Shown piece after piece: positions 49,410-64,000 of a DNA stretch of 64,000 nucleotides. The notes beneath the pieces were generated by a model that had not been told where the DNA came from, did not search any database, and saw nothing but the letters and a program-made list of their open reading frames with translations. The stretch's first letter is position 1, and the number at the start of each line of letters is the position of its first letter. Where the stretch lies: the NCBI GenBank assembly GCA_033239005.1, contig BSQZ01000122.1, positions 65,001-129,000 on the forward strand, written 5' to 3'. The position numbers were made by a program, and so were the translations under genes. This DNA is from Lamellibrachia satsuma. Taxonomy: Eukaryota > Annelida > Polychaeta > Sabellida > Siboglinidae.

Positions 49410-49955
49410 TTTCATCTGGAAGCTTTACTTCACAAATTAAACACTGTCACTATCCAACAGTCGTTCAATTTGGTTACAAGAAGAGAACAAGGAATGCAAC
49501 TATGCTGGTTCCTTGGATGAAAATGCTTGATAGGTAAATGTACAGATCTTTAAAAATAATGCGATATCGGAGAGGGAGCCAATGCGATTATTTAAGAAGT
49601 TGCACTGAGTGAGATAAACGAGGAGATCGGATAACTTTGCCAACAAAATTTGCAAACATTGAAGTTTCAAGATATCATGGAGAGCAATATTATGATTAAG
49701 GGAATAGTCAAGTCTACACCTAACAAGAGCAGTTGCAATAGTTTTGGTAAGTGCAAAATATATATGCCGGCGAATATGACGAAGGTCAGGAATATGATAA
49801 AAGCAGCAACGACAAGTTTGTGAAATGTGCTGTCTAAGATGTAAACATTTAGCTGTTGAAGAGTCAAGACAATTGCAGTCCATTTTGTTTTGTACATGTG
49901 GTTGGCTGAATGAGTCTATTGCACAAGCTACTAAGACACAAAAATGGACTTTCAT
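49410..49955 (-). pseudogene. LINE RT C-terminal relic, duplicated
   Basis: Duplicate of 47060-47603 (ALVRCRLDYSLNHNIALHDI, KLQCLQILLAKLSD), with a frame change near 49530. Confidence 0.7.
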
Positions 49956-50156
49956 TGTCTCGATTTCTTGACATATATGTAATTGAAGAATAAACTAATG
50001 ACAGTCCATTTATGTATGTTGGAAGTTCGCGATTTGGACTTGTTGAGTAACACTATCTTTAAGTCATGTAATTTTGCACGGTTTACTTTTTACGCACGCA
50101 AACTACACCAAATTAAATTTTTTAACACATCATGATATAATTATTATATATATATA

Positions 50157-52479
<2,323 letters not shown>

Positions 52480-52870
52480 GTGGCAAGATGCTGAACCTGG
52501 CCCGTCTGCGTGCGAAAACCAAAGTACGACAGATCGCGATTAGGAATATACTCTACGTTGATGATGCAGCGCTAATACCGCACACTAAATAGGACCTCCA
52601 GAGATTCTCGTAGACCACCTTGTCCAGGAGTGCTCAGAATTTGGCTTGACCACAAGCCTGAAAAAGACCCAGGTTAGGGGCCAAGAAGTCAGCGAAGCTC
52701 CAGCCATCAGCATTGATGATTGTATTCTGGAGGTGGTGGGTCAACCATCACCAGCATCCTGTCTCTCGATGTAGAGATCAACATTTCTTTGGTTTCGACG
52801 AAGCCTTAACACTGGGAACAAAAAGTAGGTTAGAATTAGATGATCGAAGCTGTATGGGCTGTCTTGCAGG
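52480..52870 (+). pseudogene. Non-LTR RT fragment, same family as 39118-39893
   Basis: LNLARLRAKTKVRQIAIRNI and LYVDDAALIPHTK (FADD box as YVDD), then after a stop remnants like TTSLKKTQVRG and VDQPSPASCLSMDVEIN. Equivalent to the region ending at 39893 and continuing further downstream. Many stops. Confidence 0.7.
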
Positions 52871-52879
52871 AGTGAGCAG

Positions 52880-53745
52880 TGAATGTAAATATGTTGGTAT
52901 CTTGTATGAAAGTGCTTGCTAGGTACGTGTACAGATCTTCAAAATAATGCGATATCGGACAGATTCCCATGCAATGATTTAAGATGTGGTACTGACTAAC
53001 ACACAAATACGTACTTTCATTGTCTCGATTCCTTGACAAATATGTTGTTGAAGAGTAAAAACAACGACAGTCCATTTAGGCATTTTAGAAGTTAGCAATT
53101 TTGCACGGTTTAGTTTTTACGCAAAATACACCAAATGAAGGTTTTTTAAACGCCGTAATCTATAATTATTATAATAAATAACCATTTACGTAATTCACAC
53201 CCAGTTATATGGCATATATGGACCACAGTGGAAAGCAATTATATGGTATGCGGTTGGGAATCGTAAATAAAAGAACACACCTGGACTGACTCACCACAAA
53301 TGTTTTATTCGTCTTGACGTTAGCCTGCCGCAGACTACGATCAATTCAACAGTAATTTAAACAAAAGCAACGCTTTTTGCAGTTGGCAATTCTCGGCTCT
53401 GGTCTAACAAATGCGTCTCTGAAGTTACGGGTTGTCACGTTTCCAGCAACACCATCCATCATTTAAAGTTCTCAGACAATTTATATTTTTTTTTGCAGTT
53501 AGCACAAAGATATGTTCTCCCTTTCGTGGTACCGATAAGTTTAGTACAGTCGCGGGGAACGTTGAGAAGCTGTCTCTACATATCTTCAATATAGCGATGT
53601 GCGGTTTTCTTATTTAGTGAGCTTACGTTGTTTCGCAGCTTTTTTCCTCAGGGGTTGGTTAGGTGTGGGACATTTCGTTTTGCACAGAACAAATAAAGTC
53701 GAGCATTGGAACATCATGACATTTCTACAACTCAAGCGTTCTACC
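52880..53745. repeat. Diverged copy of 47145-47785 / 49500-50690
   Basis: CGTGTACAGATCTTCAAAAT, TTTCATTGTCTCGATT, GACAGTCCATTTA and CGGGGAACGTTGAGA follow the same order as in the duplicated region, with about 300 bp missing in the middle. It shows that the LINE-derived repeat was dispersed before the tandem duplication. Confidence 0.75.
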
Positions 53746-53829
53746 ATCGCTCAAAAGGTGCCCAAAATACGGAGCCGTGACACATGGTCTATATGGCGTC
53801 GAAGTGGCGACATCATCTGTCATCAATCG

Positions 53830-54470
53830 TTCCGCCTGTACTCCGAAACGTTCTTTCTGACTGTCTTGCTCAAGCATTTTTAGCAACGCCTCCAATCCAT
53901 CAACCACCGTTTTGGGGTTACGCGTCCAGTTGTCCCCATCTACGTCCTGCTTTTGCAATATCTGCTGTCACTTTTATGCGACAGGTGTTTCTCGGCATTT
54001 CCCTATTCCTTTTGCCCTGAGGGTTCGATGTGAGTCCGGGCCTCTCTTGTAAATTGTAATTTGTTGTGTTTGTTTCCTTAGGTTATCCTTATTCTTCCGT
54101 CTAAGATGACGTTCAACTGGTTCCTGATTTGTTTGGTTCTAACAGTCCGTCATTACTAATTATTTCTGGCCACAATATCCCCATAATTCTCCACAGGCAC
54201 GTTGTTTCGAAACATTGGATATTCTGTAGCATGGATTTTGTAGCACGCCATGTCTTTTATCCATTATCCAGCATTAGCACAAGTTTAACAGTTCATTTAA
54301 AAATGCGAAGATTGGTTCGTATTGCAATATCTCTGAACTTCCATATTTTGTTAAGCATGATGGAAGCAGTCATTGTTTTACCTATCCAAGCCCATCAATT
54401 ACCATTTGTTCCTCCGTTTGCTTTCACTATGTTTCCATATAAGTGGACGACTCTACTATATCTTGTAGCG
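53830..54470 (-). pseudogene. Antisense LINE relic: RT C-terminal region (RTE-like)
   Basis: The minus strand reads, in one frame with a few stops, YGNIVKANGGTNGN, ASIMLNKIWKFRDIAIRTNL, KTWRATKSMLQNIQCFETTC and LWRIMGILWPEIISNDGL. A frame change leads to NPQGK and PRNTCRIKVTADIAKAGRRW-GQLDA. This is the order of the C-terminus of a common animal LINE family (IGKA..AF..L..IW, Y.SETW, CLR.I..I.WP..ISN, RGRP.NTWRR, W..L..LAQDR). The long + frame over the same DNA (54129-54557) is therefore just its shadow. Confidence 0.75.
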
Positions 54471-54824
54471 TATATGCTGTATTTGGGCTTCTGTCGATTT
54501 TCTCCATCTTTGCTTTTATTTCACATTTATCTCTTTATGTTCACATTTAGTCATTAAGTGGCTGCGGTTATTTCTACCAGTGATGTCTTTTTTATTGCCT
54601 TTGGTTTTGGCTGTGTGAAAGAAGAGCCAGATGATCGGCATCTTGTCAGCTCTGTCTCGCTCTCATTATTCCTCTTCCCTCTCTTTCCACTTCTTTAAGT
54701 GCATGCACAACATGTTAGCATTCATATCGCAACTCCAGATATAGATATATGCCATTAACTGATTTCGCAGTGCCAATTACATTCCAATAAATTCAGCATT
54801 TCATGACTTATCATAACATTTTTG

Positions 54825-55083
54825 AGCAGTGTAGGTTGGAGATGAGAAAGTACTCTTTCTCACAGAGGGTGATAAATGAACGGAACAAACTGCCAAATGA
54901 ATGTGTTAATGCTAGTATGTGAATATGTTTCAAAATAAAATTGACAAATATTTGATAAGGGCGGGCAACACATAGATGAGACAATTGTTGGACTCTCGTT
55001 AAGCCAATTGCTTCCTTGTCCACTTGCCATCTGGAACTTGTTGTTTGGGATGGCAATCTTGTTAAATCTTGTTAAATATTGAA
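54825..55083 (+). pseudogene. CR1-like LINE 3' end
   Basis: RKYSFSQRVINERNKLPNEC followed by a stop and the 3' UTR GGGCGGGCAACACATAGA, AAGCCAATTGCTTCCTTGTC, ending in repeated TCTTGTTAAA. It matches 37210-37590 (reverse) and 40140-40290. The TCTTGTTAAA repeats are probably the element's 3' terminal repeat. Confidence 0.75.
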
Positions 55084-55115
55084 TAGTTGGTCAAGTTGCA
55101 TGCCAATTGCCAAGT

Positions 55116-55160
55116 GACCAATTGTTCTGTCGGTGGGTGCCACCAACAGAACAATTGGTC
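55116..55160. repeat. 21-bp-arm snap-back hairpin
   Basis: GACCAATTGTTCTGTCGGTGG (first 20 matter) pairs with 55140-55160 with one mismatch across a 3-nt loop GTG. Outer blocks GCATGCCAA (about 55099) and TTGGCATGC (about 55163) extend the pairing around an internal loop. Confidence 0.9.
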
Positions 55161-55283
55161 AGTTGGCATGCGGTCCAATTGTGTGCATGGCCAGCCGGCC
55201 GCGTTGTGTCTATTTGGCAGTAAGGCGAACACATTTCAAAAGGAAACGTCACGATTGAAAAAACAACGGGATTCGGGTGATAG

Positions 55284-56810
55284 CTAGCTGGAACATCAAT
55301 CACGTATCAAGTAAAATGCATGAACTGAAGGTGGATCCCCGACCAGTAAATGTTCTCGGCATAACATAAAATTTCCTCACGTCGAACGACCAGGACGTGA
55401 GAATTAAGATTGACGGCTACGATCAGCCGGAAAGACGCTAACCTCGAATGCGATGGCATATAATTACTATAGACTGAAAGCATGGCACATACATGCACGT
55501 ATTTTATTGGGTATTTTATTAACATACCCCCTAAAACTATGGTACGAACAGATCGAGAAATTGTTTCGAATACTGAAAACTCACTATGTCTGGGAACTGA
55601 CGTCTATGTCCTGGGAGATGTGAATATGGATTTGATGAAAGGAACAAACTACACGTTATATAATGACTTTGTCATGTTGGGGCTAGACCAATTGATATGC
55701 GAAGTAAAAGGCCATTTTGCTAAGACGAACATCCACAAAACCATCTGATATCGTGATGTTTAAAACTGATGAACGCCGGCATACAGAGCAATTAAACCAA
55801 TACCTGTGGTCATTGATCAACATGGCGGACGACGTTGAAGAAAAGCTGGACGTAATCGATCAATTGTACAATTCTGTGCTGAATGAACATGCCCCGATTG
55901 TCGAAAGGCGTGTCAAAACTATCAAGCAATCTCCTTGGTTTAACGCAGACAGGAGAACGCAGATCTGGTAAGATTAATAATTGCCAGATATCACCTGTTC
56001 AACCTCACAAAATGAGATCATCGCACATCGGCGATATATAAGACTGCCAAGAACCATGTTAGTCATGAAATTCGAAAGGCGAAACATGATTTATACATCA
56101 CGTCACTTGACCAACATATACCATACATAGTTAACATATACAATGCATGTATCGACGTGGCGCATTTTCCAAAATCATGGAAGAAGGCCAGAGTGGTGTC
56201 ACTATACATAAGCGGAGACTCGAACAACATCATGAAATACAAACCTATATATGTCCTACCAATCATATGACAATTCCTAGAACTGCACGTGTACAACCAT
56301 TTATACGCCTACCTACATATTATAAATTACTGCTTGACGAGCAATCCAGCTTTAAAGAAAATCGGTCATTTGAGAGCATATTGCTTAAGTTAACATACTT
56401 TATCCTGAACAATATTGACAAAGGCAACTTATGCGACATGGTGTTAGTCGACCGAGAAAGACTTTGATATTGATGCCACTACATGCACGGAAGTTGTATT
56501 TTACAGGAATGGTGCAACCGATAATTGAATACGGGTGCGTGATATGGGGCAGCTGCTGTCAATCTTTGCTTTTCATAAAATTATGAAGCAATCTGCAGTA
56601 TAATTCTAAATGTAAAAGACAGACGACATGTTTCAATAGTAACACTATTTTGTAATCTAGGATGGTTACCAATCGATGTGCCCATACGGTATTTTACTGC
56701 GATAGTAATGTATAACATCATACACGGGCTTGCCCCAGCTTTCCTTACATATATATGTACAACATCATACACGGGCTTGCCCCAGCTTACCTTACATATA
56801 TATTCATACT
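55284..56810 (+). pseudogene. LINE relic: AP endonuclease, RT and C-terminus (CR1/jockey group)
   Basis: The endonuclease starts at SWNINHVSSKMHELKVDPRP; the usual catalytic Glu after VLGIT is a stop. LGDVNMDLMKGTNY is the GDFN box. The connector QSPWFNADRRTQIW and RT start KSWKKARVVSLYISGD, YKPIYVLPII follow. An internal deletion then joins DNIDKGNLCDMVLVDRERL-like sequence straight to the C-terminal YFTGMVQPIIEYGCVIWGSC, losing the catalytic RT core. LGWLPIDVPIRYFTAIVMYN and GLAPAFLTY close it. A 49-bp tandem duplication sits at 56705-56805. Confidence 0.8.
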
Positions 56811-57552
56811 AAACAATAGTGTGCACGACCATCATATATATGATATGATGATTATTTACAGATAATTATAATTATTGATAATTTATTGATATATTTTTTA
56901 TTTGTAATTTCTTAGATTTTTTTATTAATTATTTTTTCTATTGTAAATTCATGACTTTTATTCAGTGGTTTTAATTGAATTAATTGGTTTATTTATACAA
57001 CATGTTTATTTATTAAAATCGTTTAATGTCGGTATTTATTTATGCTGTATTTTGTTTTTATATAGTTTTGACGTGAATATTTTATCTTCGTTATATAACT
57101 GTATATGTAAGAGTGGATATGATTGATGGCCCTTTGCAAATCATTTAATTGACCTACTGATATGACAAACCAATTATCTGCATGCGATATATTAATGTAA
57201 ATTTATAACTGAATAAACATGTATTATTATGTAACACGGCTACTTCGAAGTAACACTAATACAGTATTGTTGTATCGTGTTAATTGGCTATAAGTGGCAA
57301 GGTTTACTGTTGATACGATACGTATTTCCACTGTGTACATAATTGCGGATACACAACATTATAACACAAGTTTACACTTATGCCATGCAGCATGTAAGCT
57401 ATAGTTCACAAGGTGTGCCTCCGTGGTAGCAGTTAGTTTAGATTTATGAATAATACATTATTTTCGTCATCGATCAACTTCGTATGCAACACACGACGTG
57501 TAGGCGGCCACTTATTGCAGTCGCTTTGTGGTCTTTGTCGCTTGTTTACGAT
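56811..57552. other. AT-rich stretch, nothing recognised
   Basis: Very AT-rich to 57240. From 57430 to 57550 a few short frames exist, without motifs. Confidence 0.5.
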
Positions 57553-57745
57553 CGTAAGGCGACCGCACACGCACACGCACACGCACACGCACACGCACAC
57601 GCACACGCACACGCACACGCACACGCACACGCACACGCACACGCACACGCACACGCACACGCACACGCACACGCACACGCACACGCACACGCACACGCAC
57701 ACGCACACGCACACGAGCACGCGCACGCGCACGCGCACGCACACG
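57553..57745. repeat. (ACGCAC)n minisatellite, about 190 bp
   Basis: More than 25 perfect CACACG/ACGCAC units end in GCGCACGC. Frames over 140 residues long cross it on both strands, but they are only Ala-His, Thr-His or Arg-Val repeats. Confidence 0.97.
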
Positions 57746-58960
57746 CACAAACACACACTCGCACCCACATTTGTATGCACCCAACTTTGCAGTGGAACAC
57801 ATCGCATCACGCCGTTATCATCAAATATACATGTATGTGCTACACACCTGTGCTTTCTCTCCAAACATACATGGAACAAACATTGCCGAGTCGTCATCTC
57901 ATTTGTTGATACCACGTATCTCTCTGGGGATACAAATACTACAAACTCTCTAAATATAATCAATCTCGTAGATGCATTCAATTCAGTAGTGTATAACACA
58001 GCAGGACCCACATAACTAAGTTACTCGCAATGAGAACAGTACAAGTGGTTTTACTTAATTTCCCACTAGGCTTCGTTTTGCTACGAATCCCATCATGCAA
58101 TGGTACTTTCATAGTATCTTCCCCTTCTGGTTGGGATAACATTATATTTATTATATGTTGGACATATATCCACATTACATATTACAGTATTATGCGTGTA
58201 ATACCACTTTTAGATTTATATTTAGATTAGACATTTAGATTGAAACTACATAATTATACAAGCAATAAATGTGATTGGAGGCGATCCGTTAGTGTGTAGA
58301 ACGCATCGAACACAATCCCACTTACAACATAAAAAAACTCGTTCCACATGTCTCCTCCACAAATTGACGTTTCTATAATTATGAATCACAACATCAACTC
58401 TTTATTATACACTTTTGTTTGTATACAATCTGACAGGAGAAAATATGTTTATTCCAGATAAAGCTTCCACGAGCCGAGCATTTTTGCTATTCTGCAAACT
58501 AGGTGACTTTGTCCCATGCCCCTTTTAGTGTATTTATGATGTATGTCCAAACGTTGCCTTTGCCTCTTCCACAATGCGTAAGGTTTATTTATTTAGCGTA
58601 TTTGTACCGCTAACAAATAACTTGCTTACTGAGGATTACATATGTCAAATAACTGTGTGGTGTAATGTATATATAATGTACGTTCTCAGCGGCGTCACTA
58701 TGTAATCTGTTGTGAAATTAAAACACTTAATTCGTAACAGCTGGTGATTACACACGTTATTTCTGCAATCATGGTTTTCACGATACTGCACGAAATCAAC
58801 GTATCCCGCTGGTGTTAATGCACATGCGTCAATTCTAATGCGTAGTATTTTCAAGAACATAAAGTATGTGTGCGTATGGTATGCTTGTATGCATGCATAC
58901 GTGCAAGTATTCATGTATGCATACAAACAATTCAACACGCTTACAAATATGCTGTACACA
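57746..58960. other. Intergenic stretch, nothing recognised
   Basis: No convincing exon. A + frame at 58030-58230 and its complement have no motif. Confidence 0.45.
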
Positions 58961-58964
58961 CGGA

Positions 58965-59110
58965 CACATACATACATTCATACATACATATATACGTATA
59001 TACATACATACATACATACATACATACATACATACATACATACATACATACATACATGCATATATGCATGCATGCAGGCAGGCAGGCAGGCAGGCAGGCA
59101 TACGTACATA
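58965..59110. repeat. (CATA)n passing into (CAGG)n
   Basis: About 20 ACAT units with TATACGTATATA inside, then CATGCATGCAGGCAGG. The change CATA to CATG to CAGG shows stepwise conversion of the motif. Confidence 0.95.
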
Positions 59111-60480
59111 CATACAGGCATCCGCTGGCACAGTAAATCGTTTCATAAACATTATCATAAACTACCAACGAGTCACTGCGTACATACAAGTAAAAAAATG
59201 TCTAACACAACGCAGTGTTATGTTCAGATGGCCCGTCATTCAACGGCAAACATGTTCGCTCCAACATTAAAACAGCCAAGATGCAACTACTGCGAATAAA
59301 AGCTATCTACTCACACAGGCACTGACGGTCACGTGATCTCGTTCGTTTCTCACAGGAACTTGAAATGATTGGGAAATCGGTTTTTTTCCCGCGTTGCATT
59401 AATATCGAATTTATGCCAATACATTCCGTAAAACGAGCATTTAGCCAATGCTGCTTTTTCACGCGTGGAACACCACGTGCATCTAATGGCAGTAAGTTGT
59501 GTGCAAGAAATCGTGACACTAATGAATCGTCTTATGGAGCACTGAAGACGAAGGAATACACTGATGTGTTTTTATGACTAGACACGTTCACACCCAGTAG
59601 ACATGGTCGGACTGGTGTCATTTCTCACATCAGATGCTTTATTAGTTTCACGCATCTATGCACGCACGCACGCTCTCAGGCACGCACGCAAGCACGCACG
59701 CACCTACGAATAAATTATGAGGTTAATCACATACGGATGTGTGCATGGCCCTACGTATAATCTGTGTTTTCGAATGTATAAATAAACGTATCGATAAACG
59801 GTTATGAATATATGGTCGAGCATAATCGAAGTTACGCCAGGTGTCAACATCGACTTAAAAGGGTTTGTATTCGATAATTTCAACTCTTCCAAACATACGT
59901 GATTATTTGTAACACAAACCATGTTTTCTCGTGACGGTTTTGAGGTTATTTGTAACGGCAATGAGAAATACAGTTTAATGGGACATATTCAATTAGTTTG
60001 CAACTGACTTTCCAATTAAGCCATGGTTTGTTAATCGTTTGACCACATTAACGTGGCAAGGGACATTAACGTAATATGGGACATTAGCATGACAAGGGAT
60101 ATCGACGTGACACTAGCCTTTAACTTGACACAACAACTTGACATGGGCATAGCACACCCAGGCGACATGCGAATTATTGACGGTAGTTGCCTATGCTCTA
60201 CGAAAATCTTATTACAATCATATTGATACAACCCTACGGCATTCAAATAACCAAACAAACGCATTGTAATTAGGGTGTATCTTAATAGGTATTTATATAC
60301 CTATATATGTAATGTTATACATTTTTCTCATCCGTGTAAATTATTTATTACATAATCCACTTTATATTTCCTATTATGTTGATGTGTAGACATTATTGCA
60401 ACTGCTTATTTTTGTTGATTAACTATTGTGTGACTCTGTCTGTCTGTAAGTTCCCTCGGATCTCCGCCAACTTCGCATAT
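59111..60480. other. Intergenic stretch with a short GCAC repeat
   Basis: A GCACGCAC repeat lies at 59655-59702. A 70-residue frame at 59365-59577 is basic and has no motif. Around 60050-60150, GGGACATTA and GACATGG words recur loosely. No gene is supported. Confidence 0.45.
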
Positions 60481-60700
60481 ATGGGGCTGACATTCTATAA
60501 TGAGCCCCGGGGCCCATGGGGCTGACATTCTATAATGAGCCCCGGGGACCATGGGGCTGACATTCTATAATGAGCCCCGGGGCCCATGGGGCTGTATGGG
60601 GCTGACATTCTATAATGAGCCCCGGGGCCCGTGGGGCTGACATTCTGTAGCGAGCCCGAGGGCCCATGGGGCTGACATTCTGCAGAGAGCCCGGAGGCCT
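60481..60700. repeat. 35-bp hairpin-forming minisatellite
   Basis: Units start at 60481, 60516, 60551, 60596, 60631 and 60666, with a 10-bp partial unit at 60586. Each has GGGGCT and its complement AGCCCC 14 bp apart, then CCGGGGCCC. The last two units are diverged. Confidence 0.95.
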
Positions 60701-61059
60701 ATTGGCATGATTCGTACATTTTATAAGCTGAACTTCCAGAAATTCAGCTACATTGAGTGAACCTTATGTTCCATCAAACACCAGGCCTACTGAACAATTA
60801 GGGGTGTATCTGTTATGCCAATTATATTTGCATGAAAACACTCACTCCCACCGAAAGTCAGTGGCAGTTGTGAGACACGGACGTGCGTGGTGGGCGTGAC
60901 CGAGACGTCGACAGCGATTAATGATTACCTACGTTCCGAATGAGACACCCTTGCCGCAACGTGTAAATAAGCACGTATTCGTTAAATACGTGATAACCTT
61001 GGTCGAGGTGAATTGCTTCGCTGAGAGATTGATACGCTTCAGAACAATGGTGAAGAGAG

Positions 61060-61066
61060 TATAAAT
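61060..61066 (+). promoter_or_regulatory. TATA box of the second secreted-protein gene
   Basis: TATAAAT lies about 30 bp before the presumed start of the 5'UTR exon, which ends at 61137 with donor GTAAGT. Confidence 0.6.
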
Positions 61067-61089
61067 TCGGCACATTTTTAGGAAATGTT

Positions 61090-61137
61090 CAAGTCGCAAC
61101 AGAGCACGGCAGCAGAAGTGTAGCATTCACCTTCGGG
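61090..61137 (+). other. 5'UTR exon of the second secreted-protein gene
   Basis: It runs from the expected start (near GTTCAAGTCGCAACAGAG) to CACCTTCGGG followed by GTAAGTACG, a consensus donor. It contains no ATG, in line with a non-coding first exon. The next exon starts at 62398 after TTTGTAG. Confidence 0.5.
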
Positions 61138-61354
61138 GTAAGTACGAACTTTTGAATAGCAAATTATTTGTTCCTTTTATGCATATTCTGGTACTACAGT
61201 AGAGACAACACCTGGTATATTATATTTCACTCTACCGAAGACAATTTAAATCATGAATTTACACTTAACACACCCGCTAAGCATTATATATGACGTCTAC
61301 ACGTTATATACCAAAGGCCTATAACTGGAAATACTTTTGAAAATAATATGTGTC

Positions 61355-61640
61355 TATGGGAATGGTTGAGGGTGAAAGAGGCAGGGAAAGATCAAGAGAG
61401 AGCCACGTGGACAGACAACGTTAAATATATATGGGAAAGGTGGAGGGTGAAAGAAGCAGGGGAAGACAAAGAGCCACACGGACAGACAAAATTATGTGTC
61501 TATTGGAATGGTGGAGGGTGAAAAAGGCAGTGGACGATCAAGAGCCACATGGACGGACAAAATCAATGCGTGGATGGGAAATATTAAATATGAAGATCTG
61601 ATAGCCGACCTTCTGAGAAAAGATGGCACCACCTGATATT
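61355..61640 (+). pseudogene. LINE C-terminal tail, three imperfect tandem copies, in intron 1
   Basis: Three ~70-bp units, each with GGTGGAGGGTGAAA and AGAGCCAC.TGGACAGACA. The third translates as VEGEKGSGRSRATWTDKINA-WMGNIKYEDL, the RGRPR-TWTDNI-W end of a common LINE family. Confidence 0.65.
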
Positions 61641-62397
61641 GATGTTATGAGACGTCAACTTATAGTGTAGCAAAATGTAAATGCTAGATTGTCGACCGAC
61701 ACAACATCCGAAATACTTGTTTAAAATTACTATATTGACCAAGATAGTAATGTAATTAAACGCACATGTTCAACAAATACTGCCTGTCTCGGTAACTGTT
61801 ACACAACCGCTGTATTTATATTAAAAATCGTCACTTTTGCAGCGGAATAGCCGTGTTAGAAGAGGACTATCGTAGTACATACTGCAGTTATCAGCTGATA
61901 TAAATGGATGCACCAAGTAATATTTGAGATGTTGGGTTTCCACAGTGGTTGTATTAGTGTATGCTAGAAGCAGTCTCGAATTTGACCCAACTAGTCCGGC
62001 AAATCACATGAATAAAAGTAATCACATCATAAACATGACACCATAATATGTATAGAAATAAAAAGGACCAACATTTAATAAAGGCTCCATTGAAGGCTGG
62101 GTTAATTAAAGATATATTTGACGATGAACGCAATTGTTGATATGACCAACATGCACTCTGATTAGCTGAAGAACATCCGTGACGTCATTGTCATATAAGG
62201 CCATCTACAGCTCAACTTACACAAATGTAGCTCATTAAGCCATGCCACACAGTTAACGCTATTAAATATGTTCGTCGGAAAAATTGACTACAATGGTTTA
62301 AAAGAGTTGCCCACGTCATGCTAATGTTCTATAATACACTGTCATATTGATGTAGTTATGCATGGTTATGTTTTTATTTAGACTACTTGTTTTGTAG
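61641..62397. other. Remainder of intron 1
   Basis: Nothing beyond AT-rich intron sequence and a good acceptor tract TTTTATTTAGACTACTTG ending TTTGTAG. Confidence 0.5.
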
Positions 62398-62403
62398 AGA
62401 ATC

Positions 62404-64000
<1,597 letters not shown>

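Noticed and set aside
54129..54557. 142-residue hydrophobic + frame that could look like a membrane protein
   Set aside because: The opposite strand carries a recognisable LINE C-terminus; the hydrophobicity is a by-product.
57446..58015. Long open frames (up to 192 residues) on both strands over the ACGCAC array
   Set aside because: The translations are pure dipeptide repeats imposed by the microsatellite; flanks have no motif.

Overview
This window is animal nuclear DNA and looks like gene-poor, repeat-dense chromatin from a marine invertebrate, most probably a mollusc. The evidence is spliced genes with GT/AG introns and TATA boxes, long AC and AT microsatellites, and several animal retrotransposon families (YR/Ngaro-like, Gypsy and several LINE types). 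The mollusc assignment is an inference from the type of elements and the secreted cysteine-rich genes; no single sequence proves it. There is no bacterial-style operon, rRNA, tRNA or CRISPR array that I can see.

Two host genes are well supported, both for small secreted cysteine-rich proteins with a phase-1 intron after the signal peptide. (1) A complete three-exon Kunitz-domain gene on the + strand (TATA at 16286, coding exons 16363-16370, 16617-16678 and 18473-18660, AATAAA at 18783). Its 85-residue product has the six canonical Kunitz cysteines plus two extra ones. (2) The 5' part of a second gene at the right edge (TATA at 61060, 5'UTR exon ending 61137, signal-peptide exon 62398-62473, next exon 63930 to the window end). 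Its first mature residues resemble the start of a thyroglobulin type-1 domain.

Layout. 1-6.6 kb: locally amplified repeats, the left copy of a 2.27-kb segmental duplication (repeated at 26.2-28.45 kb), a 129-bp palindrome, and a tandem array of 1.22-kb units. 6.6-13.4 kb: one 6.8-kb tyrosine-recombinase retrotransposon on the minus strand (SGNH hydrolase, Gag, RT-RNase H, tyrosine recombinase) inserted in unit 3 of that array. 13.4-15.2 kb: rest of the array. 15.3-18.8 kb: Kunitz gene. 19.5-22.6 kb: SGNH hydrolase fragment and a multi-exon CACTA/EnSpm-type transposase gene (minus). 22.6-32.3 kb: amplified repeats, a LINE relic, and further copies of the Kunitz gene's upstream region and exon 1, some inverted. 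32.5-41.7 kb: several LINE relics, minisatellites and a hAT-like MITE. 41.7-50.1 kb: a decayed Gypsy element (minus) fused head-to-head to a piece of a second copy (plus), with the fusion tandemly duplicated (2,331-bp unit). 50-57 kb: more LINE relics, including an antisense C-terminal RT relic at 53.8-54.5 kb. 57-64 kb: simple repeats, a 35-bp hairpin-forming minisatellite, and the second secreted gene.

Nearly every transposon reading frame is broken. The exceptions that are still open over full domains are the tyrosine recombinase, the Gag and the SGNH hydrolase of the YR element, so it is the youngest large insertion. The most interesting signals are the repeated, partly inverted copies of the Kunitz promoter/exon 1 without their downstream exons, the unusual Kunitz cysteine pattern, and the intact hydrolase plus in-phase slippery heptamer in the YR element.
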